A DNA stretch of 64,000 nucleotides from positions 1 to 64,000 of the forward strand of contig CAKSHC010000008.1 in NCBI GenBank assembly GCA_934456365.1. Reading direction: 5' to 3'. This document shows, piece after piece, positions 7,853 through 14,604 of this stretch. The notes under the pieces were generated by a model, which saw only the letters and a list, made by a program, of their open reading frames with translations, was not told the DNA's origin and did no database searches. The stretch comes from an uncultured Eubacteriales bacterium. GTDB taxonomy: Bacteria; Bacillota; Clostridia; Oscillospirales; UMGS1783. Positions within the stretch are counted from its first letter, which is position 1, and each line of letters begins with the position of its first letter. The translations under genes were made by a program, and so were the position numbers.

Positions 7853-9082
7853 ATGAAAAAAGCAAATTCCACCGGAAAATCCCTGCTTCTCAGCAGTTTT
7901 GCTCTGCTGATGAGCCTCGTTCTGCTGATCGGCTCCACCTTCGCGTGGTTCACCGATTCGGCCTCCACCAGCGTCAACACCATCGTCGCCGGCGAGCTGA
8001 AGGTCGACCTGGTCGACGCAAACGGCCTCTCCCTGCGCAACGGAGTCCTCTCCTTCGTCAACAATGAGGGCAGCTCCGATATCCGCTGGGAGCCGGGCGT
8101 AACCTTCACCACCGCCGCCTTTCAGGTCAAAAGCATCGGCACTCTCGCGCTCAAGTATAAGCTGGCCATCACCGGGCTCGACGGCAGCGAAAAGCTGCTC
8201 AAGGTGATCCGCTTCTCCCTGATCGACGAGCAGGACCGCGAGCTCTCCCTCGATTCCTTCGAGGGCGTCCTCACCCCGGAAGCCCCCGTCAGCCAGTCCT
8301 ATCGCATCAAGGCCCATATGGACGAATCCGCGGGCAACACCTACCAGGGCGAAACGATCAACAGCCTCGGAATCACCGTCTATGCCACCCAGTATACCTA
8401 TGAAAACGATTCCATCTCCAATACCTACGACAGCCTCGCCTTCGTCTCCACTGCCGAGCAGCTCAAGGCCGCTCTGAACACGGGCAAGAGCGTCGTGCTC
8501 GCTTCCGACATCACCATCAACGAAACGGTTTCCGTCGGCAGCACCGAAAATCCCGATCAGAAGGTCACGCTGGACTTCAACGGCAAAAAGATCTTCCTCA
8601 CCGGCGAATGGTCGGATTTCCCCTCGCTGGAAGTGAATTGCGACCTCACCCTGACCGACAGCCGCTCCGGCGGCGGGATCGACGGTTCGGCCGCCTACAA
8701 CGCCTCGGATAAAGTCCCCACCGCCCTCTTCGTCAACAACGGCGCCTCCCTCACCATGCAGGGCGGCACCATTGAAAACGTCTACAGCGGCGTCGCCAAC
8801 TACTATTCCGGCGGCACCTTCACCATGACCGGCGGCAAAATCGCCGTCCGCCGTCCGTCTGAGATCGAATCCTGCGGCGTCTACTTCCATAGAACCGGCT
8901 CGATCAACCTCCTCGGCGGCGAAGTCTACGGCAGCGTGGCCTATGAGAAAACGGCCTCTCTGACGCCCACCGTCTCGATCGGCGAAGGCTTCGTCAACAG
9001 CGGCAACACCGTCCTCAAAGACAGCGGCTTGCCCTTCTCGCAGAATCCCGACGGCACCTGGTCCCGCACCATCGCCGACTGA
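7853..9082 (+). CDS. SipW-dependent-type signal peptide protein with beta-helix-like C-terminus
   Basis: 409 residues. The N-terminus has the layout of TasA/camelysin-type secreted proteins: KK, a hydrophobic helix, then LIGSTFAWFTDSAS, the motif typical of substrates of the SipW signal peptidase, followed by INTIVAGELKVDLVD-like sequence (NTIVAGELKVDL). Residues from about 195 on carry repeated short beta strands with Gly-Gly-Thr turns (MQGGTIENV, SGGTFTMTGGKI, NLLGGEVYGSV) that suggest a right-handed beta-helix. It is probably an exported surface or matrix protein. AAAGGAGG precedes the ATG; promoter and terminator show a single-gene unit. No sipW is in the window. Confidence 0.8.
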   Translation: MKKANSTGKSLLLSSFALLMSLVLLIGSTFAWFTDSASTSVNTIVAGELKVDLVDANGLSLRNGVLSFVNNEGSSDIRWEPGVTFTTAAFQVKSIGTLALKYKLAITGLDGSEKLLKVIRFSLIDEQDRELSLDSFEGVLTPEAPVSQSYRIKAHMDESAGNTYQGETINSLGITVYATQYTYENDSISNTYDSLAFVSTAEQLKAALNTGKSVVLASDITINETVSVGSTENPDQKVTLDFNGKKIFLTGEWSDFPSLEVNCDLTLTDSRSGGGIDGSAAYNASDKVPTALFVNNGASLTMQGGTIENVYSGVANYYSGGTFTMTGGKIAVRRPSEIESCGVYFHRTGSINLLGGEVYGSVAYEKTASLTPTVSIGEGFVNSGNTVLKDSGLPFSQNPDGTWSRTIAD

Positions 9083-9093
9083 CGAAAAAATCC

Positions 9094-9129
9094 GGGCCGC
9101 AGCCTTTTCAGGCTGCGGCCCGTTTTTTT
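9094..9129 (+). terminator. Rho-independent terminator
   Basis: GGGCCGCAGCC/GGCTGCGGCCC, 6-nt loop, then seven T. Confidence 0.95.
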
Positions 9130-9130
9130 A

Positions 9131-9159
9131 TTGACAAGCCCAGAAAATTATGCTAATCT
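9131..9159 (+). promoter_or_regulatory. Promoter of the RNase III-like gene
   Basis: TTGACA, 17-bp spacer, TAATCT, immediately after the preceding terminator. It gives a leader of about 200 nt. Confidence 0.8.
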
Positions 9160-9275
9160 AAAAACAGAAAGGCATGATCCCTTAAATTTCTAACATTGTT
9201 TTAAGGTGTTTATTCCCGTTTATGCAAGTGAACCGGAGTAAACAAAAGAAAACAAAGAGTGAAATTTAATCGATT

Positions 9276-9357
9276 CGGTCTGACAGGTGGCTTCTCTGCG
9301 TACGGGAGAAGTCTGTTTGTCGGACCGTTTTGTGCCTTTCGGATATTAACCGAAAGG
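9276..9357 (+). promoter_or_regulatory. Structured leader of the RNase III-like gene
   Basis: Two hairpins. The first pairs CGGTCTGACA (9276-9285) with TGTCGGACCG (9318-9327) over 10 bp and continues inside with CTTCTC/GAGAAG (9291-9296 with 9306-9311). The second pairs CCTTTCGG (9335-9342) with CCGAAAGG (9350-9357) and is followed by ATTTTTTATT and the start codon. The only ribosome-binding-like bases (AAAGGA, 9353-9358) lie in the second hairpin, so it may block initiation or act as a terminator. The leader matches no riboswitch class I know. Confidence 0.55.
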
Positions 9358-9367
9358 ATTTTTTATT

Positions 9368-10534
9368 ATGGACAGAGAAACAGGATTCAAAATGGTTCAG
9401 GCCCAAATCGGGTATACCTTCCGAAGCAAAGAGCTTCTGGAACAGGCGTTCGTCCGCCGCTCCTACACGGAGGAAAACGGCGGAGAAAACAACGAGATCC
9501 TCGAATTCATCGGGGATAAAGCGCTGGATCTGGCCGTGATCCATCTGCTGATCGAAAAATACGGCACCCGCGAAGACAAAGAAAATAAGCCCGAGGAAAC
9601 GCTTTCTTTTGGCATGAAGCAAAGCACCACCCACCCCGGCGCCCTTTCCTGCTCGAGCACAGAGGGCGACCTCACAAGAATCAAAAGCCGGATGGTGGAG
9701 AAGCGAAACCTTGCCCAAAGAATCGATGAGCTGGGCTTTGCCGAATTTCTTCTGATGGGGAAAAGCGATGTGAAAAACGACGTCGGAAACGAGCGCTCGG
9801 TGAAGGAGGATCTGTTCGAAGCCATCGTCGGCGCCGTCACATTGGATTGTAATTGGGATTTTCCCACCATCCGGTCGGTCGTCGAAGCCATGCTTCTGCC
9901 GGAGGATTTCTTGGAAAAGGATACCGAGGAAAACTACGTCCGCCTGATCCTGGATTGGTCAATGCAGGTAAACCACACGCTTCCCGGTTTCTGGTTCCGC
10001 AATGAAGGGTATCTGACCGTATCCATGGGCTATGCCGATACCCAGTTTCACGGCGTTTCGCAATACTTTTCTCCTGGGGAGCACCGCGATCTTTCCCGCC
10101 TGAAAGTTCAGTGCCAGCTCAATCTGTGCAGGCCCGATGTTCCGATCTTTCGCGGGTTTGGCGAGTCCAAAAGCGAGGCTCGGATGAGTGTCTGCAAATT
10201 AGCCTATGAATATCTGGAGAAAGAGGGCTATATTCAGGAAATGAGCATGGCCGATGAGATCGAAGAGCCGGCTCAGGAATCCGCCATCAATCAGCTTGAA
10301 ATTCTGGCTCGCCGGGGCTATTTCTCGATTCCCGCCTATGAATTTCAGGAAAAATACGATAAAGACGGAAATCCGATCTGGACGTGCCGCTGTCGGATCA
10401 AAGAATATCCCAAAACCTTTTCTCAAAAATCATCCGGCAAAAAAGAGGCAAAAAAGAAAGCGGCCTTGAAGATGCTGCAATATGTTCTCAAGGAGGATGA
10501 AAAAGAGCGGGAGGCGAATGAAGATGAAAAATGA
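9368..10534 (+). CDS. Long ribonuclease III-like protein with tandem dsRNA-binding-like domains
   Basis: 388 residues against about 230 for ordinary RNase III. The signature NEILEFIGDKALDL (42-55) supplies the acidic residues Glu43, Glu46 and Asp50. EDLFEAIVGAV (147-157) supplies Asp148 and Glu151, so the metal-binding set looks complete. About 45 residues rich in Lys, Glu, Ser and Thr are inserted between them. Two C-terminal segments end in dsRNA-binding-domain helices (SKSEARMSVCKLAYEYLEK near 275-295 and GKKEAKKKAALKMLQYVL near 358-375). It likely cleaves structured RNA. The coding sequence is less GC-rich than its neighbours. Its structured leader suggests self-control. The next gene overlaps its end. 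Confidence 0.75.
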   Translation: MDRETGFKMVQAQIGYTFRSKELLEQAFVRRSYTEENGGENNEILEFIGDKALDLAVIHLLIEKYGTREDKENKPEETLSFGMKQSTTHPGALSCSSTEGDLTRIKSRMVEKRNLAQRIDELGFAEFLLMGKSDVKNDVGNERSVKEDLFEAIVGAVTLDCNWDFPTIRSVVEAMLLPEDFLEKDTEENYVRLILDWSMQVNHTLPGFWFRNEGYLTVSMGYADTQFHGVSQYFSPGEHRDLSRLKVQCQLNLCRPDVPIFRGFGESKSEARMSVCKLAYEYLEKEGYIQEMSMADEIEEPAQESAINQLEILARRGYFSIPAYEFQEKYDKDGNPIWTCRCRIKEYPKTFSQKSSGKKEAKKKAALKMLQYVLKEDEKEREANEDEK

Positions 10535-11066
10535 TGTAAACGCCCTCAACCCCTGTCCCCGCTGCGGAGAGCCGCTCCGCCCGGAAGCCCGGTTCTGTCC
10601 CCGCTGCGGGGAAAAAACAGCGCCCGCCCCGCGTAAAAGAAGAGCCGGGAAGGTCTGGCTCATCATCGGGATCGTCCTGACGGTCGTGGTCGTTTCCCTT
10701 TGGGGCTTCGGCCGCATCGCAAGGGAAGCCCTTCAAAGCAATTTCGCCCTGAGGTACGCCGATTTCGCCGCCGAACCCTGGTGCTCTATCTCGGCAGACG
10801 GCTCCTGCCTGAAGATCGATACCGATCCGCAGGATCTTGGCGCAGAAAACCAGCCGGAGGAGTATGTGCAGGGCGTGGCCTTTCCGGCCTATCATGCCAT
10901 CGAGCAGATCAACGCGGATCTCGGCTTTTCCAGCGCCGTCTGGGAAAAAATGATGCGCACCACCGCCTCGCAGGGCCGCCTCTCGGAATCCAACGGCCGC
11001 TATCGCGTGTCCTGGATCTACTCAGTGGAGAAAGGCCTCGAGGTTTTATACGAAGTCGCGAATTGA
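10524..11066 (+). CDS. Zinc-ribbon single-pass membrane protein, unknown function
   Basis: 180 residues. The N-terminus holds a zinc ribbon with two CPRCG knuckles (PCPRCGEPLR and FCPRCGEKT), followed by a basic stretch and one transmembrane helix at about residues 45-65 (VWLIIGIVLTVVVVSLW), then an extracytoplasmic domain of about 115 residues that I do not recognise. I chose the ATG at 10524 because GGGAGG lies 9 nt upstream. The gene overlaps the RNase III-like gene by 11 bp and is probably co-transcribed with it. A terminator follows. Confidence 0.75.
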   Translation: MKNDVNALNPCPRCGEPLRPEARFCPRCGEKTAPAPRKRRAGKVWLIIGIVLTVVVVSLWGFGRIAREALQSNFALRYADFAAEPWCSISADGSCLKIDTDPQDLGAENQPEEYVQGVAFPAYHAIEQINADLGFSSAVWEKMMRTTASQGRLSESNGRYRVSWIYSVEKGLEVLYEVAN

Positions 11067-11068
11067 TC

Positions 11069-11098
11069 GGAATAAAAACGCTCCTTTTTCCCATACTA
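11069..11098 (+). promoter_or_regulatory. Sigma-G-type (forespore) promoter of spoVAC
   Basis: GGAATA (11069-11074), a 17-bp spacer and CATACTA (11092-11098) match the B. subtilis sigma-G consensus (GHATR, 17-18 bp, CATnHTA). It directly precedes a spore-specific operon. The -10 lies in the loop of the upstream gene's terminator. Confidence 0.75.
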
Positions 11099-11119
11099 AG
11101 GGCAAAAGGAGCGTTTTTT
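11074..11119 (+). terminator. Terminator whose 3' arm carries the spoVAC ribosome binding site
   Basis: AAAAACGCTCCTTTT (11074-11088) pairs with AAAAGGAGCGTTTTT (from 11104) across a 15-nt loop, ending in a T-run that abuts the spoVAC ATG. It can end the upstream transcript. A transcript started at the sigma-G promoter would begin inside the hairpin and carry AAAGGAG free for ribosomes. Confidence 0.8.
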
Positions 11120-11560
11120 ATGGATTCCAAAAGCTATCTGAAACTCGTTGAAAAGCAAACCCCATCCTCCCCGGGGCTCAAAAACTGCCTGCTCGCCTTT
11201 CTGGTCGGCGGCGCCATCTGCACGCTCGGCCAGGCCCTCGGCGCGCTGTATCGGATGTGGGGCGTGGAGAAGGAGGTTTCCTCCACCCTCGTTTCCTGTT
11301 CCCTCGTCTTCCTCGGCGCGCTGTTCACCGGCCTCGGCGTCTACGATAAGCTCGCCAAGCATGCCGGAGCCGGCACGATCGTCCCCATCACAGGCTTTGC
11401 CAATTCCATCGTGTCGCCCGCCATGGAATTTCGCTCGGAAGGGCTGGTGCTGGGAATGGGCGCTAAAATGTTCGTCGTCGCCGGGCCGGTCCTCGTCTAC
11501 GGCATCACAGCCTCGGTGCTCTATGGCTTGATCTACTGGCTGGTGGGGGTCTTGTCATGA
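11120..11560 (+). CDS. spoVAC: Stage V sporulation protein AC
   Basis: 146 residues, an integral membrane protein of the spore inner membrane. The SpoVA channel takes up dipicolinic acid during sporulation and releases it at germination; SpoVAC is the mechanosensitive channel subunit in B. subtilis. The family segments FLVGGAICTLGQ, GLGVYDKLAKHAGAGTIVPITGFANSIVSPA and GLVLGMGAKMF are present, with about four membrane helices. AAAGGAG lies 8 nt before the ATG inside the terminator arm. It overlaps spoVAD by ATGA. Confidence 0.95.
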   Translation: MDSKSYLKLVEKQTPSSPGLKNCLLAFLVGGAICTLGQALGALYRMWGVEKEVSSTLVSCSLVFLGALFTGLGVYDKLAKHAGAGTIVPITGFANSIVSPAMEFRSEGLVLGMGAKMFVVAGPVLVYGITASVLYGLIYWLVGVLS

Positions 11561-12561
11561 GAATCGGTGAAACCATCCTCCTCGACCGTCCCGCCTACCT
11601 CCAGAGCGCCGGCGCTATTGTCGGCCAAAAGGAAAAGGAGGGCCCCCTCGGCCCCTATTTTGCCCACGTCGCCCTCAACGAACGCTTCGGCACCGCCACC
11701 TTCGAGCAGGCCGAAAGCAAAATGCAGGCGGCCGCCCTCCAGCTCGCCCTCGATAAGATCGGCCGATCCTCCGATGAGGTCGACCTCATCCTGGCCGGCG
11801 ACCTGCTCAATCAGTGCGTCGCCTCGGCCTACGGCATGCGCGCCGCCGGCCGCCCCTTCCTCGGGCTCTACGGCGCCTGTTCCACCATGGCCGAATCCGC
11901 CCTGCTCGCCTCGCTGCTGGTCAGCACAGGCGTCACCGACCTGACCGCCGCCGTCACCTCGTCCCACTTCTCGGGCGTCGAACGGCAGTTTCGTCAGCCT
12001 CTGGAATACGGCGGCCAAAGGCCTCCCTCCGCCCAGTGGACCGTCACCGCCGCCGGCTGCCTCCTCTTCGGGAAAACCCCGGCCACCCTGCGGGTCACAG
12101 CCGTGCGCGCCGGCAGGATCGTCGACGCCGGTGTGCGCGATATGACCAATATGGGCGCCTGTATGGCCCCCGCCGCCGCAGCCACCCTCGCCGGCTTCTT
12201 CCGCGACACCCAAACCGCCCCCTCCGATTATTCCCGTATCGCCACCGGCGACCTCGGCTTCATCGGCGCCGACCTGCTCACCGAGCTTCTCGCCCGCGAG
12301 GGCTACCGGCTGGGCGAGGAATACCGCGACTGCGGCAAAATGATCTTCGACCGCGAGGTGCAGGACGTCCATTCCGGCGGCTCGGGCTGCGGCTGCAGCG
12401 CCGCCGTGCTCAGCTGCGTGCTCCTCCCGGAGCTCGCCAAAACCCCAAAAGGAAAGCTCCTCTTCTGCGCCACCGGCGCCCTGATGAGCACATTGACCAG
12501 CCAGCAGGGCGAGTCCGTCCCCGGGATCTGCCATCTTGTCTGCTTCGAAAGGGGAGAGTGA
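11557..12561 (+). CDS. spoVAD: Stage V sporulation protein AD
   Basis: 334 residues, the family length. SpoVAD is a soluble thiolase-fold protein on the spore inner membrane that binds dipicolinic acid and is needed for its uptake. Recognisable segments are LAGDLLNQCVAS, LGLYGACSTMAESALL and the C-terminal DVHSGGSGCGCSA. It overlaps spoVAC by 4 bp and is followed after 1 bp by spoVAE, so the three products are made from one sigma-G transcript. Confidence 0.95.
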   Translation: MRIGETILLDRPAYLQSAGAIVGQKEKEGPLGPYFAHVALNERFGTATFEQAESKMQAAALQLALDKIGRSSDEVDLILAGDLLNQCVASAYGMRAAGRPFLGLYGACSTMAESALLASLLVSTGVTDLTAAVTSSHFSGVERQFRQPLEYGGQRPPSAQWTVTAAGCLLFGKTPATLRVTAVRAGRIVDAGVRDMTNMGACMAPAAAATLAGFFRDTQTAPSDYSRIATGDLGFIGADLLTELLAREGYRLGEEYRDCGKMIFDREVQDVHSGGSGCGCSAAVLSCVLLPELAKTPKGKLLFCATGALMSTLTSQQGESVPGICHLVCFERGE

Positions 12562-12562
12562 T

Positions 12563-12916
12563 ATGGAATATCTGCAGGCCTTTCTGGTCGGCGGCGCGCT
12601 CTGCGTCATCGCCCAGCTTCTGATTGATTATACCAAGCTGACCCCCGCCCGCATCCTCGTGGCCTATGTCGTCGCGGGCGTGATCCTCGGCGCCGTCGGC
12701 CTCTATGAGCCGGTCGCCGCCTTCGGCGGAGCAGGCGCCACCGTGCCCCTCTCGGGCTTCGGATATGCGCTGGCCAAGGGCGTGAAAAAAGCCGTCGACG
12801 AGCAGGGAGCCCTCGGCATTCTGACCGGCGGGCTTTCCGCCACAGCCGCCGGCGTGGCCGCCGCCGTTTTCTTCGGCTATCTCTTCGCCCTACTCTTTAA
12901 GCCAAAACGCAAATAA
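12563..12916 (+). CDS. spoVAE: Stage V sporulation protein AE (SpoVAEb type)
   Basis: 117 residues, with four predicted membrane helices. The start MEYLQAFLVGGALCVIAQ and the central GGAGATVPLSGFGYALAKG are typical of the membrane SpoVAE(b) partner of SpoVAC and SpoVAD. A GGGGAGAG site precedes the ATG. No further spoVA genes follow, giving the minimal C-D-E set common in Clostridia. Confidence 0.93.
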   Translation: MEYLQAFLVGGALCVIAQLLIDYTKLTPARILVAYVVAGVILGAVGLYEPVAAFGGAGATVPLSGFGYALAKGVKKAVDEQGALGILTGGLSATAAGVAAAVFFGYLFALLFKPKRK

Positions 12917-12971
12917 CGGATCGGCTCACCGATTTTCGTTTGGCAAAAGAAAATCCTTCCGGAAAACAAAA

Positions 12972-13006
12972 AAACGCGATGCAGAGGATAATTCTGCATC
13001 GCGTTT
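12972..13006 (-). terminator. Terminator of the minus-strand zinc-ribbon membrane gene
   Basis: AAACGCGATGCAGA/TCTGCATCGCGTTT 14-bp stem; on the minus strand it is followed by a long T-run. It lies between convergent genes and may serve spoVAE too, although its plus-strand T-run is poor. Confidence 0.85.
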
Positions 13007-13018
13007 GCTTTTCGGCTC

Positions 13019-13594
13019 TTATTGATCGCAGTTCGGGCACTTGCCGTTCTCGTCGCGCTTGGCGCCGCAAACCGGGCAGAAGGCCCCCGCCGCCGGTGCC
13101 GCCGGAGCAGGAGCTTCTTCCTTCTTGAAGGCTTCCTTCACCGTCGCCAGATCCGGCGTGGCAAACACATCGGCCCCCGCCTCGCCCTCGTTCTGGTTGC
13201 GCAGCTTGTTGTTGATGGCGATGATGTTCTTCACCGCCAGGATCATCAGCATGGCCGCTTCGTAAACCAAACGAACCACGATCGGCCCGAGGATCATGGT
13301 CAGGATTCCCCAGCCGCCCATCCAGTGGCCGTAGGTCAGCCCGCCCTGCACCCAGAAGAGCATGCAGAAGCCCTGCAGAACCACAAAGGCCGTCGAGAAG
13401 ATGTAGAAGGCCTGCAGAATCTTCTCAATCATCAAAGACTTGAAATTCACAATGTTGTGCAGCAGCTTGCCCAGCCCCTTCAGCTTCTCGCCCTTCTTTT
13501 CAGGAACAATGAAGATGAAGCAAAGCACCGTGGCCGCCACCGCCGAAAGAAAGATCGCGATCATTACCGGAACCGACATGGTCAGAGAACCCAT
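13019..13594 (-). CDS. Membrane protein with C-terminal zinc ribbon (DUF4282-like)
   Basis: 191 residues. An N-terminal membrane anchor (residues 6-30), a second hydrophobic segment near 60-80 and a third with ILTMILGPIVVRLVYEAAMLMIL (about 95-118) resemble DUF4282 proteins. An Ala/Pro-rich linker leads to a C-terminal zinc ribbon (FCPVCGAKRDENGKCPNC). The function is unknown. GGAGG lies 8 nt before the ATG, and a sigma-A promoter drives it as a single gene. Like the protein at 10524-11066 it combines a zinc ribbon with membrane segments, but the order is reversed. Confidence 0.75.
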   Translation of the reverse strand: MGSLTMSVPVMIAIFLSAVAATVLCFIFIVPEKKGEKLKGLGKLLHNIVNFKSLMIEKILQAFYIFSTAFVVLQGFCMLFWVQGGLTYGHWMGGWGILTMILGPIVVRLVYEAAMLMILAVKNIIAINNKLRNQNEGEAGADVFATPDLATVKEAFKKEEAPAPAAPAAGAFCPVCGAKRDENGKCPNCDQ

Positions 13595-13625
13595 CGCACA
13601 ATACCTCCATAAAAAATATATGAAT

Positions 13626-13653
13626 ATTATATTACACCCATCCCGAAAGTCAA
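13626..13653 (-). promoter_or_regulatory. Promoter of the minus-strand zinc-ribbon membrane gene
   Basis: Minus-strand TTGACT, 16-bp spacer, TATAAT. Confidence 0.75.
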
Positions 13654-13696
13654 GCCTCTTTCTTTTGATTTTTCTGTGGTATTTCGGTGAAGGATA

Positions 13697-13705
13697 TGAT
13701 ATAAT
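13697..13705 (+). promoter_or_regulatory. Extended -10 promoter of uppP
   Basis: TGA followed by TATAAT (13700-13705), with only a weak -35. Divergent from the preceding promoter. Confidence 0.55.
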
Positions 13706-13734
13706 ACCATATCATGCCTTCGGAGGTTTTTATC

Positions 13735-14589
13735 ATGAATTACATCGAAGCCGCGATCCTCGGCCTGGTGCAGGGGCTGTGCGAGTTTCTTCCCGTCTCC
13801 AGCTCCGGCCACCTCGTTTTATTCCAAACCCTCTTCGGAATGCAGAATCCGGACGACAACGCCCTCCTCGTCGTCCTCCTCCATCTGGCCACCCTGATCG
13901 CCGTCGTCGTCGCCTTCCGCCGCCGGATCGGCGGGATGCTCGCGGCGCTTTTCCGCCTCATCGGGAAAATCTTCACCGGCAAATTCTCCTGGAAAAGGGC
14001 CGACGGAAACGAGCGCATGGTCGTCCTCGTCGTGATCTCCACCCTGCTCCTCGTCCCCTTCGTTCTGATCCAGAAAAAGATCGAGGCCCTCTTCGCTTCC
14101 CTTCTGGTCGTCGGCATTGCCCTGCTCGTCACCGCTCTGATGCTGATCCTGGCCGACCGGATCAGCCGCCGCAGAAAGCATAGCGCCGGGAAAACCGCCG
14201 AGCAGGCCACGGTTTTGGATTCGGTCGTCGTCGGTCTCTTCCAGTGCGCCGCCCTCGTCCCCGGCCTCTCCCGCTCGGGCTCCACCATCACCGGCGGCCT
14301 CGTGCGCGGGTTTGACCTCGAGTTTGCCGTCGAATATTCCTTCATCCTCTCCATCCCCGCCGTGCTCGGCAGCGTCATCCTCAAGGTGAAAGACGCCGCC
14401 GCCCTGATCCAAACCACCTCCGCCGCCCAGCTCGGCCCTATCCTCGTCGCCATGCTGGTCGCCGGCCTCTCGGGCTATCTCGCCATCCGCCTGGTCCGCC
14501 TGGTGGCCAAAAAGGACCGCTTCGGCGCCTTCGCCTACTATTGCGCCGCTGCCGGCGTGTTCGCCATCGTCTATTCAATCATCCGTTAA
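13735..14589 (+). CDS. uppP: Undecaprenyl-diphosphatase
   Basis: 284 residues, an integral membrane enzyme that dephosphorylates undecaprenyl diphosphate to recycle the lipid carrier for cell-wall synthesis; high expression gives bacitracin tolerance. The two family motifs are clear: LGLVQGLCEFLPVSSSGHL (residues 9-27) with the catalytic Glu, and PGLSRSGSTI further on. There are about eight hydrophobic segments. GGAGG is 8 nt upstream of the ATG. Only 15 bp separate it from ftsK, so the two may be co-transcribed. Confidence 0.96.
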   Translation: MNYIEAAILGLVQGLCEFLPVSSSGHLVLFQTLFGMQNPDDNALLVVLLHLATLIAVVVAFRRRIGGMLAALFRLIGKIFTGKFSWKRADGNERMVVLVVISTLLLVPFVLIQKKIEALFASLLVVGIALLVTALMLILADRISRRRKHSAGKTAEQATVLDSVVVGLFQCAALVPGLSRSGSTITGGLVRGFDLEFAVEYSFILSIPAVLGSVILKVKDAAALIQTTSAAQLGPILVAMLVAGLSGYLAIRLVRLVAKKDRFGAFAYYCAAAGVFAIVYSIIR

Positions 14590-14604
14590 AAGGAAGGAAT
14601 CGGA

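Noticed and set aside
9276..9327. Mini-ykkC/guanidine riboswitch because the first loop contains ACGG
   Set aside because: The second hairpin lacks the matching ACGR loop and the downstream gene is a nuclease.
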